NCBI GenBank assembly: GCA_002086835.1
Contig: MVIG01000034.1
Coordinates: 1-54,116 of the forward strand
Length of the DNA stretch: 54,116 nucleotides
Direction of reading: 5' to 3'
Source of the DNA: Mycolicibacterium porcinum
Lineage (GTDB): Bacteria; Actinomycetota; Actinomycetes; Mycobacteriales; Mycobacteriaceae
Notes under the pieces: generated by a model
Told to the model about the DNA's origin: nothing
Seen by the model: only the letters and a program-made list of their open reading frames with translations
The model's database searches: none
In this document: in pieces, positions 27,111 to 35,295 of the stretch
Position numbering within the stretch: position 1 is the stretch's first letter
Layout of the letters: the number at the start of each line of letters is the position of its first letter
Made by a program: the position numbers and the translations under genes

Positions 27111-27617
27111 TCAGTCCTCGTCGGAATGACGGCGGCTGAGCAACACCAACAGCACGGCCAGGACACCCACGGCCACCGCCGCGGCCAGCGGCAGCTTGGA
27201 CGACGAACTCTCACTCATCGGCACCGGTACCGGTCCGGACACCGGGTTGGCGGCCGAGGTGACAGTCGATTTGGCTTGAGCCGCAGTCTCTTTGGCGGCC
27301 TTGGCGACATCCGGCAACGGAGTGACAGGAGCTGGGGCCGGCTCGGCGGGCGGCGGAGTGGGCGGCGGCGCCGGCTCAGCCTTCTTGGCCGGGGCCTTTT
27401 TCGCCGGAGCGTTCTTGGCGGCCTTGGCCGGAGCCTTCTTCGCCGCGGCCTTCTTGGCGGGAGCCTTCTTCGCGGGAGCCTTGGCCGGCGCCTTCTTGGC
27501 GGGCGGAGGGCCGGGCTTGGGCGGAGCAGCATCCGCGCCGGTCGCTGATGCGTCGGCCGCAGCGGATTCGGCTGCGGTTTCGGGCTTCTCGGCGGGATGA
27601 TCCTGCTGCTCTGCCAT
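27111..27617 (-). CDS. hns: Histone-like, lysine-rich membrane-anchored protein (Rv3852/HNS-like)
   Basis: A 168-aa low-complexity protein. It has an acidic Ala-rich start (1-30), a Lys/Ala/Pro repeat with PAKKAPAK units (about 35-80), a Pro/Ala linker and a single C-terminal membrane helix (about 143-161), ending SRRHSDED. The repeat resembles histone H1 tails and the product matches M. tuberculosis Rv3852, called hns. It could bind DNA while tethered to the membrane. ATG 27617 has AAGGAG with good spacing. It is the last gene of the minus-strand run from 30916, with an 89-base gap after copD that could hold its own promoter. Confidence 0.82.
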   Translation of the reverse strand: MAEQQDHPAEKPETAAESAAADASATGADAAPPKPGPPPAKKAPAKAPAKKAPAKKAAAKKAPAKAAKNAPAKKAPAKKAEPAPPPTPPPAEPAPAPVTPLPDVAKAAKETAAQAKSTVTSAANPVSGPVPVPMSESSSSKLPLAAAVAVGVLAVLLVLLSRRHSDED

Positions 27618-27706
27618 CTGGCTGCTCCTTTGCAGTATCTGGTGCTCCGCGCCATCGCGGAGGGTGGGGCCGGCAGTGTTTCCCATCATGCCAGGCGCCG
27701 CAGCGG

Positions 27707-28540
27707 TCAACCCGTGACGGCCAGAGCCGCGGCGAGCGTGACCGCAACAGCCATCATGCCCAATTCGATCAACGAGCGGTGCTGCGACAGCGTGGCGCTG
27801 CTGCGGTGAGCCCGCGCCGCAGGCAGCCACTGCGAGCGGTTTCGCCAGGCCAGCACCAACAGGGCCACGGTGACGACGATCTTGGCCGCCAACACCCGGC
27901 CGTAGCCGGTGGCCCACAGTTCGGCGGGCGAGTGCAACTTGACCGCTGCCCCGGCCACCCCGGCGACCAGCAGCACGCCCACGCAGGACAGCGACAACTG
28001 CGAGAACCGGGGTAACACCCTGGCCCACTGGCCGCGGTGCGTCACCGTCAGCACCAGCGCCGACAGCACCCCACACCAGGCCGCGGCGGCAAGCGCGTGC
28101 ACCGCCACCGCCATGCCACCGACCGGGCTCTCCGAAAGATGCCCGGCCAGCGTCCTGGCGGCCATGCCGACCGCCGCGACACCGACGGTCGCCGCCGTGG
28201 TGGTGGCACCGCGCGGGACCAGGATCGCCACCGCCCCGACGATCAGGGCCGCCGCGATACCGATCAGCCCCGAGCGGCCCGCAGCGGTGTGCAGGCCGAA
28301 GTCGGTCAGGGTGCGCACGCCGACCTGCCAGAACCCGACGCCCGCGGTCTGGGCGGCGTCCACGGTCAGTCGCACTATCTCGGCCAGCAGCCAGGCCGCC
28401 GCGGCCACGGCGAGGGGCCCGGCTGCCCTGCGGCTCAATTCAGCGCGGTACCGGTCGGATTCGAGCAGCGGCACCGCGGCCAGGCCGAGGGTGACGATGG
28501 CGGCGCAGTCAGCCAGCGCCCGGATCAGTGCGCCGGTCAC
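27707..28540 (-). CDS. copD: CopD-domain copper-handling membrane protein
   Basis: A 277-aa polytopic protein with about eight hydrophobic helices (CAAIVTLGLAAVPLL to LIELGMMAVAVTLAAALAV). His residues in helices and loops, such as AGHLSESPVGG and AVHALAAAAW, fit CopD-family copper translocation across the plasma membrane. The start GTG 28540 overlaps the copC stop as GTGA, a coupling signal. An upstream open frame to 28609 is only antisense of other coding. CopD normally works with the exported copper carrier CopC encoded immediately upstream. Confidence 0.85.
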   Translation of the reverse strand: MTGALIRALADCAAIVTLGLAAVPLLESDRYRAELSRRAAGPLAVAAAAWLLAEIVRLTVDAAQTAGVGFWQVGVRTLTDFGLHTAAGRSGLIGIAAALIVGAVAILVPRGATTTAATVGVAAVGMAARTLAGHLSESPVGGMAVAVHALAAAAWCGVLSALVLTVTHRGQWARVLPRFSQLSLSCVGVLLVAGVAGAAVKLHSPAELWATGYGRVLAAKIVVTVALLVLAWRNRSQWLPAARAHRSSATLSQHRSLIELGMMAVAVTLAAALAVTG

Positions 28541-29043
28541 CGCTGACGCCGGACCGCCCACCAGGCTCCGCCGCCGATGAGGACGACGGCGACCAGAACG
28601 AACGGCCACACTGGGATGCCGCCGTCGGACTGCGCGGGGGCCGAGGCGGCGGCCCCCGGTGTGCCCGTACCGGCCACGGTCAGGTCGAACGACCAGGAAC
28701 CCGACACCACGTGCCCGTCCGCCGAGGTCACGCGGTAGTTCACGGTGTACGTGCCGGCCGGGCCGAGCGGGCGGACCCCGACGCTGAGGACCGCCCCGGC
28801 GACCGACGGATCACCCTCGGACCACAGGTTGTTGTCCGGACCGACGACCGTCATGTTGGCGAACGCCGGCTGCAACGCCTCGTTGAAGGTGGCGCTCACC
28901 CGCGCGGGCGAGGTTGTGAGCGCTGCCCCCTCGGCCGGCTCGGCTGCCACTCGCGCCGCATGCGCCGACGCCGCGGGCGCCCCGACCAGCGCCGAGGCAG
29001 CCAGCATCAGCCCGGCCAGGGTCGCCGCCAGCAGGCGGCTCAT
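28537..29043 (-). CDS. copC: CopC-domain exported copper-binding protein
   Basis: A 168-aa secreted, membrane-anchored protein. A Sec signal peptide ends at ASA27, so the mature protein begins with His28, the N-terminal copper ligand of CopC proteins. A single immunoglobulin-like domain contains NEALQPAFANMTVV and SADGHVVSGSWSF, with the second conserved His. A C-terminal helix (WPFVLVAVVLIGGGAWW) and RRQR anchor follow. It is expected to carry Cu(II) outside the membrane. Its ATG overlaps the YcnI stop by 4 bases (ATGA) and its stop overlaps copD (GTGA). Confidence 0.9.
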   Translation of the reverse strand: MSRLLAATLAGLMLAASALVGAPAASAHAARVAAEPAEGAALTTSPARVSATFNEALQPAFANMTVVGPDNNLWSEGDPSVAGAVLSVGVRPLGPAGTYTVNYRVTSADGHVVSGSWSFDLTVAGTGTPGAAASAPAQSDGGIPVWPFVLVAVVLIGGGAWWAVRRQR

Positions 29044-29687
29044 GACCGGCGCCGGTTCAGCAGGCTCGCGACCACCGCGGCGGCCGCGACGATCAACGCT
29101 CCGCCGGCCAGCCAGCGAGCCGAATTGTCGACGGTCCCGGCGGACTGCGCGGCAGCCGGGGCGCCGTGCTCGCCCTCGGACGGTGTACCGCTCAGCGCCA
29201 GCTGCGGTACCGGGTGCTCGGGCTCGCTGCCATCGGGCAGCGGGGCCTGATCCCACCGGACCACGGCGCCGTCGGAATAGGTCTGGGTGACCGGGAAGCT
29301 CGCGGTGGCCGCGTCCGGAAGCGTGACCGACACCCGGAACAGGGCGAACTGCTCGGATGAGATCCCGACCCCGGGCGCCGCGGTCCAGGTGACCGTGCGG
29401 ACGGTGCCCGCGGCGGTGTCCCGGTCCAGCTTGGCCGTCCAACCGGGCATCACCTCGGTGCGGGCCGAGGCCACGTTGGGCAAGTCGACCTTCAATTGCG
29501 TTGTCAGCGCGCCGGTATCGGATTCGCCGGGGACGCGGAAGGTGAGCACCGAGGTGGTTCCCGGCGTCGGGTTGTCGGCGTCGACATGGACGTGCGCCCA
29601 GGCCGGTGCGGCCGAGAGCAGCCCCGCGGCGGCTACCGCGGCGGTCGTGAGCAGGGCGCGCGAGGACGCCCCGGAGAGGGGTTGCAT
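29040..29687 (-). CDS. YcnI/DUF1775 copper-binding exported protein
   Basis: A 215-aa protein. The signal peptide ends APAWA31, so mature His32 becomes the first residue (HVHVDADNP). YcnI proteins bind Cu(II) there by a monohistidine brace with a nearby Trp. The DUF1775 domain spans about 32-165 (LTFRVPGE, WTAKLDRD, WDQAP). A linker and C-terminal membrane helix (about 190-210) end in NRRRS. It opens the tightly coupled ycnI-copC-copD set and probably acts in copper acquisition or handling at the cell surface. ATG 29687 lies 37 bases after the preceding gene. Confidence 0.9.
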   Translation of the reverse strand: MQPLSGASSRALLTTAAVAAAGLLSAAPAWAHVHVDADNPTPGTTSVLTFRVPGESDTGALTTQLKVDLPNVASARTEVMPGWTAKLDRDTAAGTVRTVTWTAAPGVGISSEQFALFRVSVTLPDAATASFPVTQTYSDGAVVRWDQAPLPDGSEPEHPVPQLALSGTPSEGEHGAPAAAQSAGTVDNSARWLAGGALIVAAAAVVASLLNRRRS

Positions 29688-29724
29688 CTGTGGGTGTCTT
29701 TCTGGAGTTGGTCGGGTCGGACGG

Positions 29725-30249
29725 TCAGGCGGTGAGGCCGACCGGCGGACCGCGATGAGACACCGAGGCGGCCAGGAAGAGGGCCGATTGCAGCGGCCGA
29801 TTCACGCCGCGCGCGATGACACGGACCGTCGACACCGGCAGGATCCGGCCGGCGGGCACCACCGTGCGCACCACCCGCGACACCGCGGCCCACAGCCGCG
29901 TACCACTGGCGATCAGGCCCGCGCCGAGCGAAACCGCGGCCAGGTGCGCGCCGAACATCACCACGCCGGGCCGGGCATCATGCGAGTGCCCCGCCGTCGC
30001 CAGGAGCACGTGGGCCAGCAGCTGACCGGCACCGAGTAGCCCCCACAACACCACGGCGCGGCGCGCGCAGGCGACGGTCGCGGCCACCGACCCCAGGGTC
30101 ACCGCGAGGATCACGAGCTGGGCCGCAACCGCCCCTTCCGGCAGGACACCGCCCCCGATGCCGTGGGCCGCGACGGCCAGTGCTGCCGTGAGAGAGCCGA
30201 CGGCCGTACCGCGCAGCGGTGCTGCGGGATCGATACGGGCGCCGGTCAT
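29725..30249 (-). CDS. Four- to five-helix membrane protein in the copper operon (hypothetical)
   Basis: A 174-aa Ala/Val/Leu-rich membrane protein. Helices lie at about 20-36, 42-60, 66-84 and 92-116. A periplasmic-looking loop AGHSHDARPG holds two His residues that could touch copper, which is speculative. No known family is recognised. It starts at ATG 30249, 10 bases after the Rv3850-type gene, and precedes ycnI by 37 bases, so it is in the middle of the operon. In M. tuberculosis the shorter membrane protein Rv3851 sits here; homology is possible but not shown. Confidence 0.72.
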   Translation of the reverse strand: MTGARIDPAAPLRGTAVGSLTAALAVAAHGIGGGVLPEGAVAAQLVILAVTLGSVAATVACARRAVVLWGLLGAGQLLAHVLLATAGHSHDARPGVVMFGAHLAAVSLGAGLIASGTRLWAAVSRVVRTVVPAGRILPVSTVRVIARGVNRPLQSALFLAASVSHRGPPVGLTA

Positions 30250-30259
30250 CGAAGCCGGC

Positions 30260-30916
30260 TCAGACCAGTCCCAGCCGCGCCATCAGATCGGCATCGATGC
30301 CGTCGAGTTGGGCGGCGATGGCCGCGTGGGCCCCGCGGCGCCGTGGCGTCGGCATGTTCTCCGCGGCGGTCACCGCCGCGGCCAGGTCGGTGAGCCGCTC
30401 GTTGATCGCCGCGACGAACTGCTTGGTCTCGGCGTCCTTGGGCTTCTTCTCGGCGACCTGGCGCAGGGTCTGCTCGGCGCCGGAGATCCGCGCGGACAGC
30501 TCGGCGCCATGTCCGGAGAACTGACCGAGCTGGGCCAGCGGTACGCCGAGCCGATCGGCGCGACGCTCGTCCAGGGCACCCCGAGCGGCTGTGGCGGCAC
30601 GGTAGATCAACGGCACGAGGACCGGTGCCAGCAAACGTGTGACGGTCAGCAGACGGCGGATCCTGGCGGGGGCGAGCAGACGTCCCTCGCGGGCCGCCTT
30701 CAACTCGGTCTCGGCCACTTTGAGGGCATTGCGGTCGCTGTCCCGCTGCGCCTTGACCTGAGCTTTGAGGGCCCGCTCCGCAGATTTTCGGTCGGACTTG
30801 ATGCGACGAGCCTCGTTCTTTGCGGTGAGCCGGGCTTCCAGCTTGGCCTTGGCCTTGATGGCGCGGGCTTCGGCGCGGCGGGTGGCGCGGCTTTTTCGTC
30901 GCGTGAACAGGCCCAT
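30260..30916 (-). CDS. Conserved basic coiled-coil protein (Rv3850 family, DUF6474)
   Basis: A 218-aa protein, the same length as M. tuberculosis Rv3850. Residues 1-85 are extremely Lys/Arg/Ala-rich and predicted to form one long helix (RATRRAEARAIKAKAKLEAR). A short hydrophobic stretch follows (LLAPVLVPLIYRAA, about 97-110), then a second helical region. No catalytic motif is visible; a role in nucleoid or envelope attachment is only a guess. ATG 30916 has GGGAGG upstream with 8-base spacing, so the longer frame to 30958 is rejected. It leads the operon containing the copper genes. Confidence 0.85.
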   Translation of the reverse strand: MGLFTRRKSRATRRAEARAIKAKAKLEARLTAKNEARRIKSDRKSAERALKAQVKAQRDSDRNALKVAETELKAAREGRLLAPARIRRLLTVTRLLAPVLVPLIYRAATAARGALDERRADRLGVPLAQLGQFSGHGAELSARISGAEQTLRQVAEKKPKDAETKQFVAAINERLTDLAAAVTAAENMPTPRRRGAHAAIAAQLDGIDADLMARLGLV

Positions 30917-31128
30917 TCCGGTTGCCTCCCGGTCAATTCGTCGTGTGTTCATGGTCACCGCAGAACTGCTGCAGACCCACAGTATCGTCCGGTGGATTTG
31001 CTCCGCCGCGCGTCCCCGTGATCGCGGCGGGTAATCGCCTCAGCTAGCAAATTTGGGCTGGGTGTTTGTGCAAGAATCGAATTCATCAAACGGAGCTTGC
31101 GGGCGGTGCGCGAAAGGGTGGTGACAAC

Positions 31129-32310
31129 GTGCGTTCGCGGTTGCGCGTCGCCGCCTCGACCGGTCTGGTGCTCTCTGGCCTGATCATCGCCGGTCTCGGA
31201 GGTGCACTGGCGTTTGCCGATCCGGACCGGGGCCGCCCCGACAGCGGCCAAGGTTCGTCGAACGACGGCGGAAGCGGGTCCGGCGGACAGCAGGGCAAGG
31301 ACAACGGCCAGGGCCACACCCAGAACGGCGACTCCCAGGGCCAAGATGACAGCGGCAGCGGCTCGTCGGGCCCGCGCACCACCCACAAGCCCACCAAGAC
31401 GACGGGCAAGTCGACCAAGACAAGCGGCAAACCGACCAATACCGAAGAACCCGGCGAGTCGTCGCACCCGTCCGGCACACAGACGCCCCCGCAAACGGGA
31501 ACCGCGACCGGAACCAAGACCGAGACACCCCCGACGACGAAGCCGTCCGAGTCGGAGACAGTCAGCACCTCGGCCAGCGAGACGGTGTCGTCCACACCCT
31601 CGACGACAGCGTCGACGACGGCTGTGACGACGACGGCTGTGACGACCACCTCACGCACCACCGAGACGACCACCTCCAAGGCGACGGAGACGACCGATAC
31701 CACCAAGTCGACCTCTGAGACGACTGAGACGACGTCGGGGACTACCGAGACCACCGAGACCACCGAGACCACGACGACCCTCGTCGGCGGCGCGGCGGGC
31801 GGGGGAGGAGGCGGTGGCGGCGGTGTGCCCGCACCGTTCAACTACCCGCGCCCGCCGGACATGCAATTGCCGGCGCCGCAGGCGCAGGCGCCCGATGTGG
31901 CTGCGCCCCCGCCGGGGCTGGCCGCGGCCGCCGGGGTGGCGCCGATCGCCGTTCCGGTCGTCGTGCTGCCCGTCATCGTGCCGCCGCTCGCGGTGCCCGT
32001 GGGTGCACCGGACTCCGACCACGGGCCACGTTCGGGCCCTGGATCGAGACCGGACATTCAACCGTCGACCAAGATGCGGACCGAGGCGCGGCCTCCCGCC
32101 GCTGTCGGATTGGACAGTGCGATCCCGCCGGCCTTCCGAGCCGGCTACACGGATTACCTGCGTACCGCGAACACGATGGAGATCGCGGCGATGGCGCTGC
32201 CCGGCGTGACCGGGATGATGGCGCTGACCGGCCTGGGCGGGCTGGTGGGTTACCGGCAGGCGAAAGCCGGCCGCACCGTCCGAATCGACGCCAGTCGATT
32301 CATGCGTTAG
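31129..32310 (+). CDS. Secreted Thr/Ser-rich mucin-like protein with C-terminal membrane helix
   Basis: A 393-aa low-complexity protein. A signal peptide (residues 1-30, ending ALAFA) is followed by a Gly/Ser/Asp/Gln-rich segment. A Thr/Ser-rich stretch at about 84-220 uses repeated TTETT and TTTAVTT units. A poly-Gly run (about 222-235) and Pro/Val-rich linkers come next. A conserved-looking C-terminal part (FRAGYTDYLRTANTMEIAAM) includes a hydrophobic helix. The Thr-rich region is a likely O-mannosylation zone. The family is unrecognised. GTG 31129 was chosen because the signal peptide begins there. The peptidase gene starts 36 bases downstream, so they are probably co-transcribed. Confidence 0.78.
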   Translation: MRSRLRVAASTGLVLSGLIIAGLGGALAFADPDRGRPDSGQGSSNDGGSGSGGQQGKDNGQGHTQNGDSQGQDDSGSGSSGPRTTHKPTKTTGKSTKTSGKPTNTEEPGESSHPSGTQTPPQTGTATGTKTETPPTTKPSESETVSTSASETVSSTPSTTASTTAVTTTAVTTTSRTTETTTSKATETTDTTKSTSETTETTSGTTETTETTETTTTLVGGAAGGGGGGGGGVPAPFNYPRPPDMQLPAPQAQAPDVAAPPPGLAAAAGVAPIAVPVVVLPVIVPPLAVPVGAPDSDHGPRSGPGSRPDIQPSTKMRTEARPPAAVGLDSAIPPAFRAGYTDYLRTANTMEIAAMALPGVTGMMALTGLGGLVGYRQAKAGRTVRIDASRFMR

Positions 32311-32346
32311 GAACGACCTGGGAGAATCACGGTGGAAAGGGGGATC

Positions 32347-32838
32347 ATGTCCGCCAGTCGAAGCGTCACGCGCGCTGTGAACGAGGTTCTCGACCTCGCC
32401 CCTCGGCAGGGCGAAGTCACGCTGACCCGCCTGGTCGAAGCGGTGAGCGCCGACCGCGGTAGGCCGATCGAGCTGACCATGGCCGAACTTCCCCCCGGAG
32501 TCTGCGGGCAGTGGCGGCAGTACGCCGACCGCGACGTGTTCCTCATCCAGCAGGGACTGCCGGCCTGGGACCGCACGCTGGCTCACGAACTCGGCCACCT
32601 GGTGCTGGGCCACGAGGGCATATCGATCGTCGACGCGGCCGCGGCCTCGGCCGAGGTGGCCACGTCCGATCTGATCAGCTACATGCTCAACCAGCGGACC
32701 GGCTGCATGGGGCCCAACGGCGAGGACATCGAGCAGGAGGCCGAGGACTTCGCCGCGCTCCTGCTGTACCGGCTTGGTCGGCTGCCCTCCGACCGGTCCT
32801 CGATCGTGCAGGTTCGCCTCGGAGAGGCATTTGGTTGA
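32347..32838 (+). CDS. ImmA/IrrE-family metallo-endopeptidase
   Basis: A 163-aa protein with the zincin motif HELGH (His80-His84) within LAHELGHLVLGHE, and acidic EQEAEDFAALLLY downstream as a candidate third ligand. ImmA/IrrE peptidases cleave XRE-family repressors in response to a signal. ATG 32347 has AAAGGGGG 4 bases upstream and is preferred to GTG 32332. The stop overlaps the next gene as TTGA. An XRE-type regulator (espR) lies about 1.2 kb away in the facing orientation, a suggestive but unproven partner. Confidence 0.87.
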   Translation: MSASRSVTRAVNEVLDLAPRQGEVTLTRLVEAVSADRGRPIELTMAELPPGVCGQWRQYADRDVFLIQQGLPAWDRTLAHELGHLVLGHEGISIVDAAAASAEVATSDLISYMLNQRTGCMGPNGEDIEQEAEDFAALLLYRLGRLPSDRSSIVQVRLGEAFG

Positions 32839-33956
32839 TCGTCTGGGTGATCGCCGGCCTGCTCGGCCTGGCTACCGGCCTGCGCATCGGATGGGCACTG
32901 GTCAACAAGCAGTCCCTGGTGAGCTCCGCGATGATCCTGTCGCTGGGCAGCCTCGGCGTCGTGGCCGCGCTGAACTGGCAGCCGCTCGCCCTGCTGATCG
33001 ACACGGTGGTGCACTGGCCCAACATCGCGGTCGCGTTGAGCCAGGTCGCCCTCATCGCGTGCGCAGCAGGCAGCTGCGTGATGATCACGACGGCCTCGTC
33101 GGGGCATACGGCCGCGCTCACCCGGCGCATCGCGCTGATCCAGTACGGCGTCGCCGGTGTCGTCGCCGTCATCAGCCTGGTGATCTTCTTCTGGGCCGGC
33201 CGGCTGCCGGAGATGTCGCCCTCTGAGTATCTGCAGCGCAACGCCACCTCGTGGCTGCTGCCGCTGTTGTACGTGTTCCTTGCCCTCACCCTGGTGGCGT
33301 GGGCCGGCCTGCGGTACTCGAATCGCAGCAGGCGCGGACGAGCGCTGTTCTTGTTCACGGTCGGCATGGTGCTGATCGTGGCGGCCAGCGGCTTCCTCCT
33401 GCTTCGCGCCGCGGGGCGGACCGAGCCGGTCGGTGTCGGTGCCGCGGCGACCATGCTCGGCTGCGCCATGGTCATCGTCGCCGCCGGATCGCTGCTGCCG
33501 AGCGTCGAGGACTGGTTCGGTGCCCGACAGGAATTGCGGACGATCAAACCGCTGCTGAGCGAACTGGCCCGCCGTCAACCTGACGTGGGCATCGGGGTGC
33601 GCCCACGCGGACCACTGGTGTTCCGCGTCGCCGAACGGATGTCCCTGATCTCCGACGCGCTGTATCTGGAAGCCACGGCGGCCGATGAGCGTCAGCACGA
33701 GACCGCCCCACCCCGCGGGTCGGGTGGGTCAAGTGACGCAACACAATTCGGGGATATCGAACGACCTCACGTGGCGCCTGCCGAGCAGGCGCACGCCGTC
33801 GCACAGTGGATCTACGACACCCGAGAGGGCGACGAGGATTCAGCCTTCCCGGGGCTGGCCTGGCTCAGCCAGCCGGAATCCTATTCGGACCGGGAATGGA
33901 TTCTGGCGATCGCCGAGCAGTACCGGGAATTGGACCGCAAGGCAACGCGCGGCTGA
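32835..33956 (+). CDS. DUF6545 / MAB_1171c-type membrane protein
   Basis: A 373-aa protein. The N-terminal 220 residues form seven hydrophobic helices (IVWVIAGLLGLATG; MILSLGSLGVVAAL; VALSQVALIACAA; QYGVAGVVAVISLVIFFW; LPLLYVFLALTLVAW; ALFLFTVGMVLIVAA; ATMLGCAMVIVAAGSLL). A cytosolic domain of about 150 residues follows, typical of DUF6545. The start is a rare TTG (32835) that overlaps the peptidase stop; GGAGAGG stands 8 bases upstream. DUF6545 proteins are commonly encoded next to ImmA/IrrE peptidases in actinobacteria. The 7-helix plus cytosolic-domain layout suggests a sensor or transporter. Confidence 0.82.
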   Translation: MIVWVIAGLLGLATGLRIGWALVNKQSLVSSAMILSLGSLGVVAALNWQPLALLIDTVVHWPNIAVALSQVALIACAAGSCVMITTASSGHTAALTRRIALIQYGVAGVVAVISLVIFFWAGRLPEMSPSEYLQRNATSWLLPLLYVFLALTLVAWAGLRYSNRSRRGRALFLFTVGMVLIVAASGFLLLRAAGRTEPVGVGAAATMLGCAMVIVAAGSLLPSVEDWFGARQELRTIKPLLSELARRQPDVGIGVRPRGPLVFRVAERMSLISDALYLEATAADERQHETAPPRGSGGSSDATQFGDIERPHVAPAEQAHAVAQWIYDTREGDEDSAFPGLAWLSQPESYSDREWILAIAEQYRELDRKATRG

Positions 33957-33965
33957 AACCCGCAA

Positions 33966-33991
33966 GTGGGAACCACCGAGATGGTCCCCAC
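33966..33991. terminator. Bidirectional hairpin between the DUF6545 gene and espR
   Basis: GTGGGAACCA (33966-33975) pairs with TGGTCCCCAC (33982-33991), ten positions with one mismatch, around a 6-base loop. It lies in the 46-base gap between convergent stops. There is no U-tract. Confidence 0.6.
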
Positions 33992-34002
33992 CGGCGTGGC
34001 TC

Positions 34003-34401
34003 TCAGTCGTCGAGGTGCTCCCGGCGACGCAGCTCGTCGACCTTCTGGACCAGGTCCTGCTGAGCTTCGTTGGACAGCCCGACGGTGCGGGCGGCGATGC
34101 GGCGGATCCCCTCGTCACGCATGCTGGCCAGCCAGGTCAGCTCCTTGTCGAGCTTCTCGTAGTACTCGTCGTCGGTGAAGTAAGCCGGCTTGATCCGGAA
34201 GAAGTTGGCAAGTGCGGCCATGGTTGCCGCCGACGGGTTGGTCCGGTTGCCCGAACGGAGCTGCGACAGGTACGGGGCCGACATGGTCACGCCCTCGGAC
34301 TTGAGTGCGGCGATCACCTCGGCAGACGTGTGGGGTCCGCGCCCGGGCGGATAAACCGTATCGAACAGGCGGTTTAGGCGGGCGGCGAACGTCTTGCTCA
34401 T
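34003..34401 (-). CDS. espR: EspR nucleoid-associated XRE-type regulator
   Basis: A 132-aa regulator, the same length as M. tuberculosis EspR and very similar. The HTH carries the conserved SAPYLSQLRSGNRTNPS recognition region. The C-terminal dimerisation half contains FFRIKPAYFTDDEYYEKLDKEL. EspR binds DNA as dimers that loop and bridge, and in M. tuberculosis it controls ESX-1 and many cell-envelope genes. ATG 34401 has GGAGGTC 9 bases upstream; the frame running to 34641 is not coding. A long gene-free region lies upstream, as for other self-regulated nucleoid proteins. Confidence 0.95.
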   Translation of the reverse strand: MSKTFAARLNRLFDTVYPPGRGPHTSAEVIAALKSEGVTMSAPYLSQLRSGNRTNPSAATMAALANFFRIKPAYFTDDEYYEKLDKELTWLASMRDEGIRRIAARTVGLSNEAQQDLVQKVDELRRREHLDD

Positions 34402-35253
34402 CGATTTGACCTCCACATGCATCACGAGCGGTACGAATAGGCGGCGTATTTGCTGACTATGGTAGCGAGTGTTGTGACGACAACCAAGTGCAAACGCCAC
34501 AAAACTTAAACTGGCTTTGTGTTTTGACAGTCTCTGCCACGGAAACCGAGGCCTTCGCCATGGAGGTGGAGCGGGATTGCGCCGTCTGGCAATGCAAAAG
34601 GTGACGGTCGCGTTGTATTGGGCGCGATGAGCTGCGCGCACGGGTGTGCTCGATCATGATCAACTTCTGAGCCGGCAACCGCGGCGGGGCCGTGACTAGG
34701 GGAAACAGATATTTGCTGTAGCTGGGGCCCCGGGTTGCGTCGGATTGCGCGCGACGCCGTTGTCGAACGACGTGGAACACGTTACAGGTTGGACGATGGA
34801 ATGCGTATCAGCCCCCTTGCGTGGGATAGCCAGACGGTCCCGGAAGGATTCCGGAGCCGATTCCAGGCGGGGTTGCGGGACGGAAACGAGCGGCAGTTTG
34901 CGCAGCCGGGGAACAATCGGCGGTACAAATCGGGCCGCGGCCACGGTTGCGGCGATGCGTCACGGCTATCTGATGTCCGAGGCGGGTCGCCGAATCCGGC
35001 GCCTCTGCTGCTGGCGCTCACGCAGACGCCTACGGCTGCGGACATGGCGACCTTTCGACACACCGCCGATACGTGCCGCTCGCGCGGCGCACTTACATAC
35101 GGTCGAAGGTCTCACCCACCGCATCGCGGTTGGTCGGCCGGGCTGATGCCACCGTGTCGACGCGACGATTGCGGGCTGCTGCCCTTCGCTGATCTTGAGG
35201 ACCTTAGCCGTTGTCTGCCGAGACCGCTACATTTCTTACCTATTTCGGGTAGC
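34402..35253. other. Long gene-free region upstream of espR
   Basis: These 852 bases show no frame with convincing coding character. Frames on both strands give low-complexity, Arg/Cys-rich translations and are interrupted or merge into antisense of the Rv3847-type gene. The 34490-34540 part is A/T-rich (CACAAAACTTAAAC, GTGTTTTGACAG), as expected for the espR promoter and for a nucleoid-protein binding region. A small RNA could be encoded here, but no family was recognised. Confidence 0.5.
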
Positions 35254-35278
35254 CATGTTCTCCCCTGTGGAGAACATG
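35254..35278 (-). terminator. Perfect hairpin terminator after the Rv3847-type gene
   Basis: CATGTTCTCC (35254-35263) and GGAGAACATG (35269-35278) form a perfect 10-base stem around CCTGT. It begins 17 bases after the stop of the minus-strand gene. Confidence 0.7.
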
Positions 35279-35295
35279 TCCCGGTTCTGGCAGCG

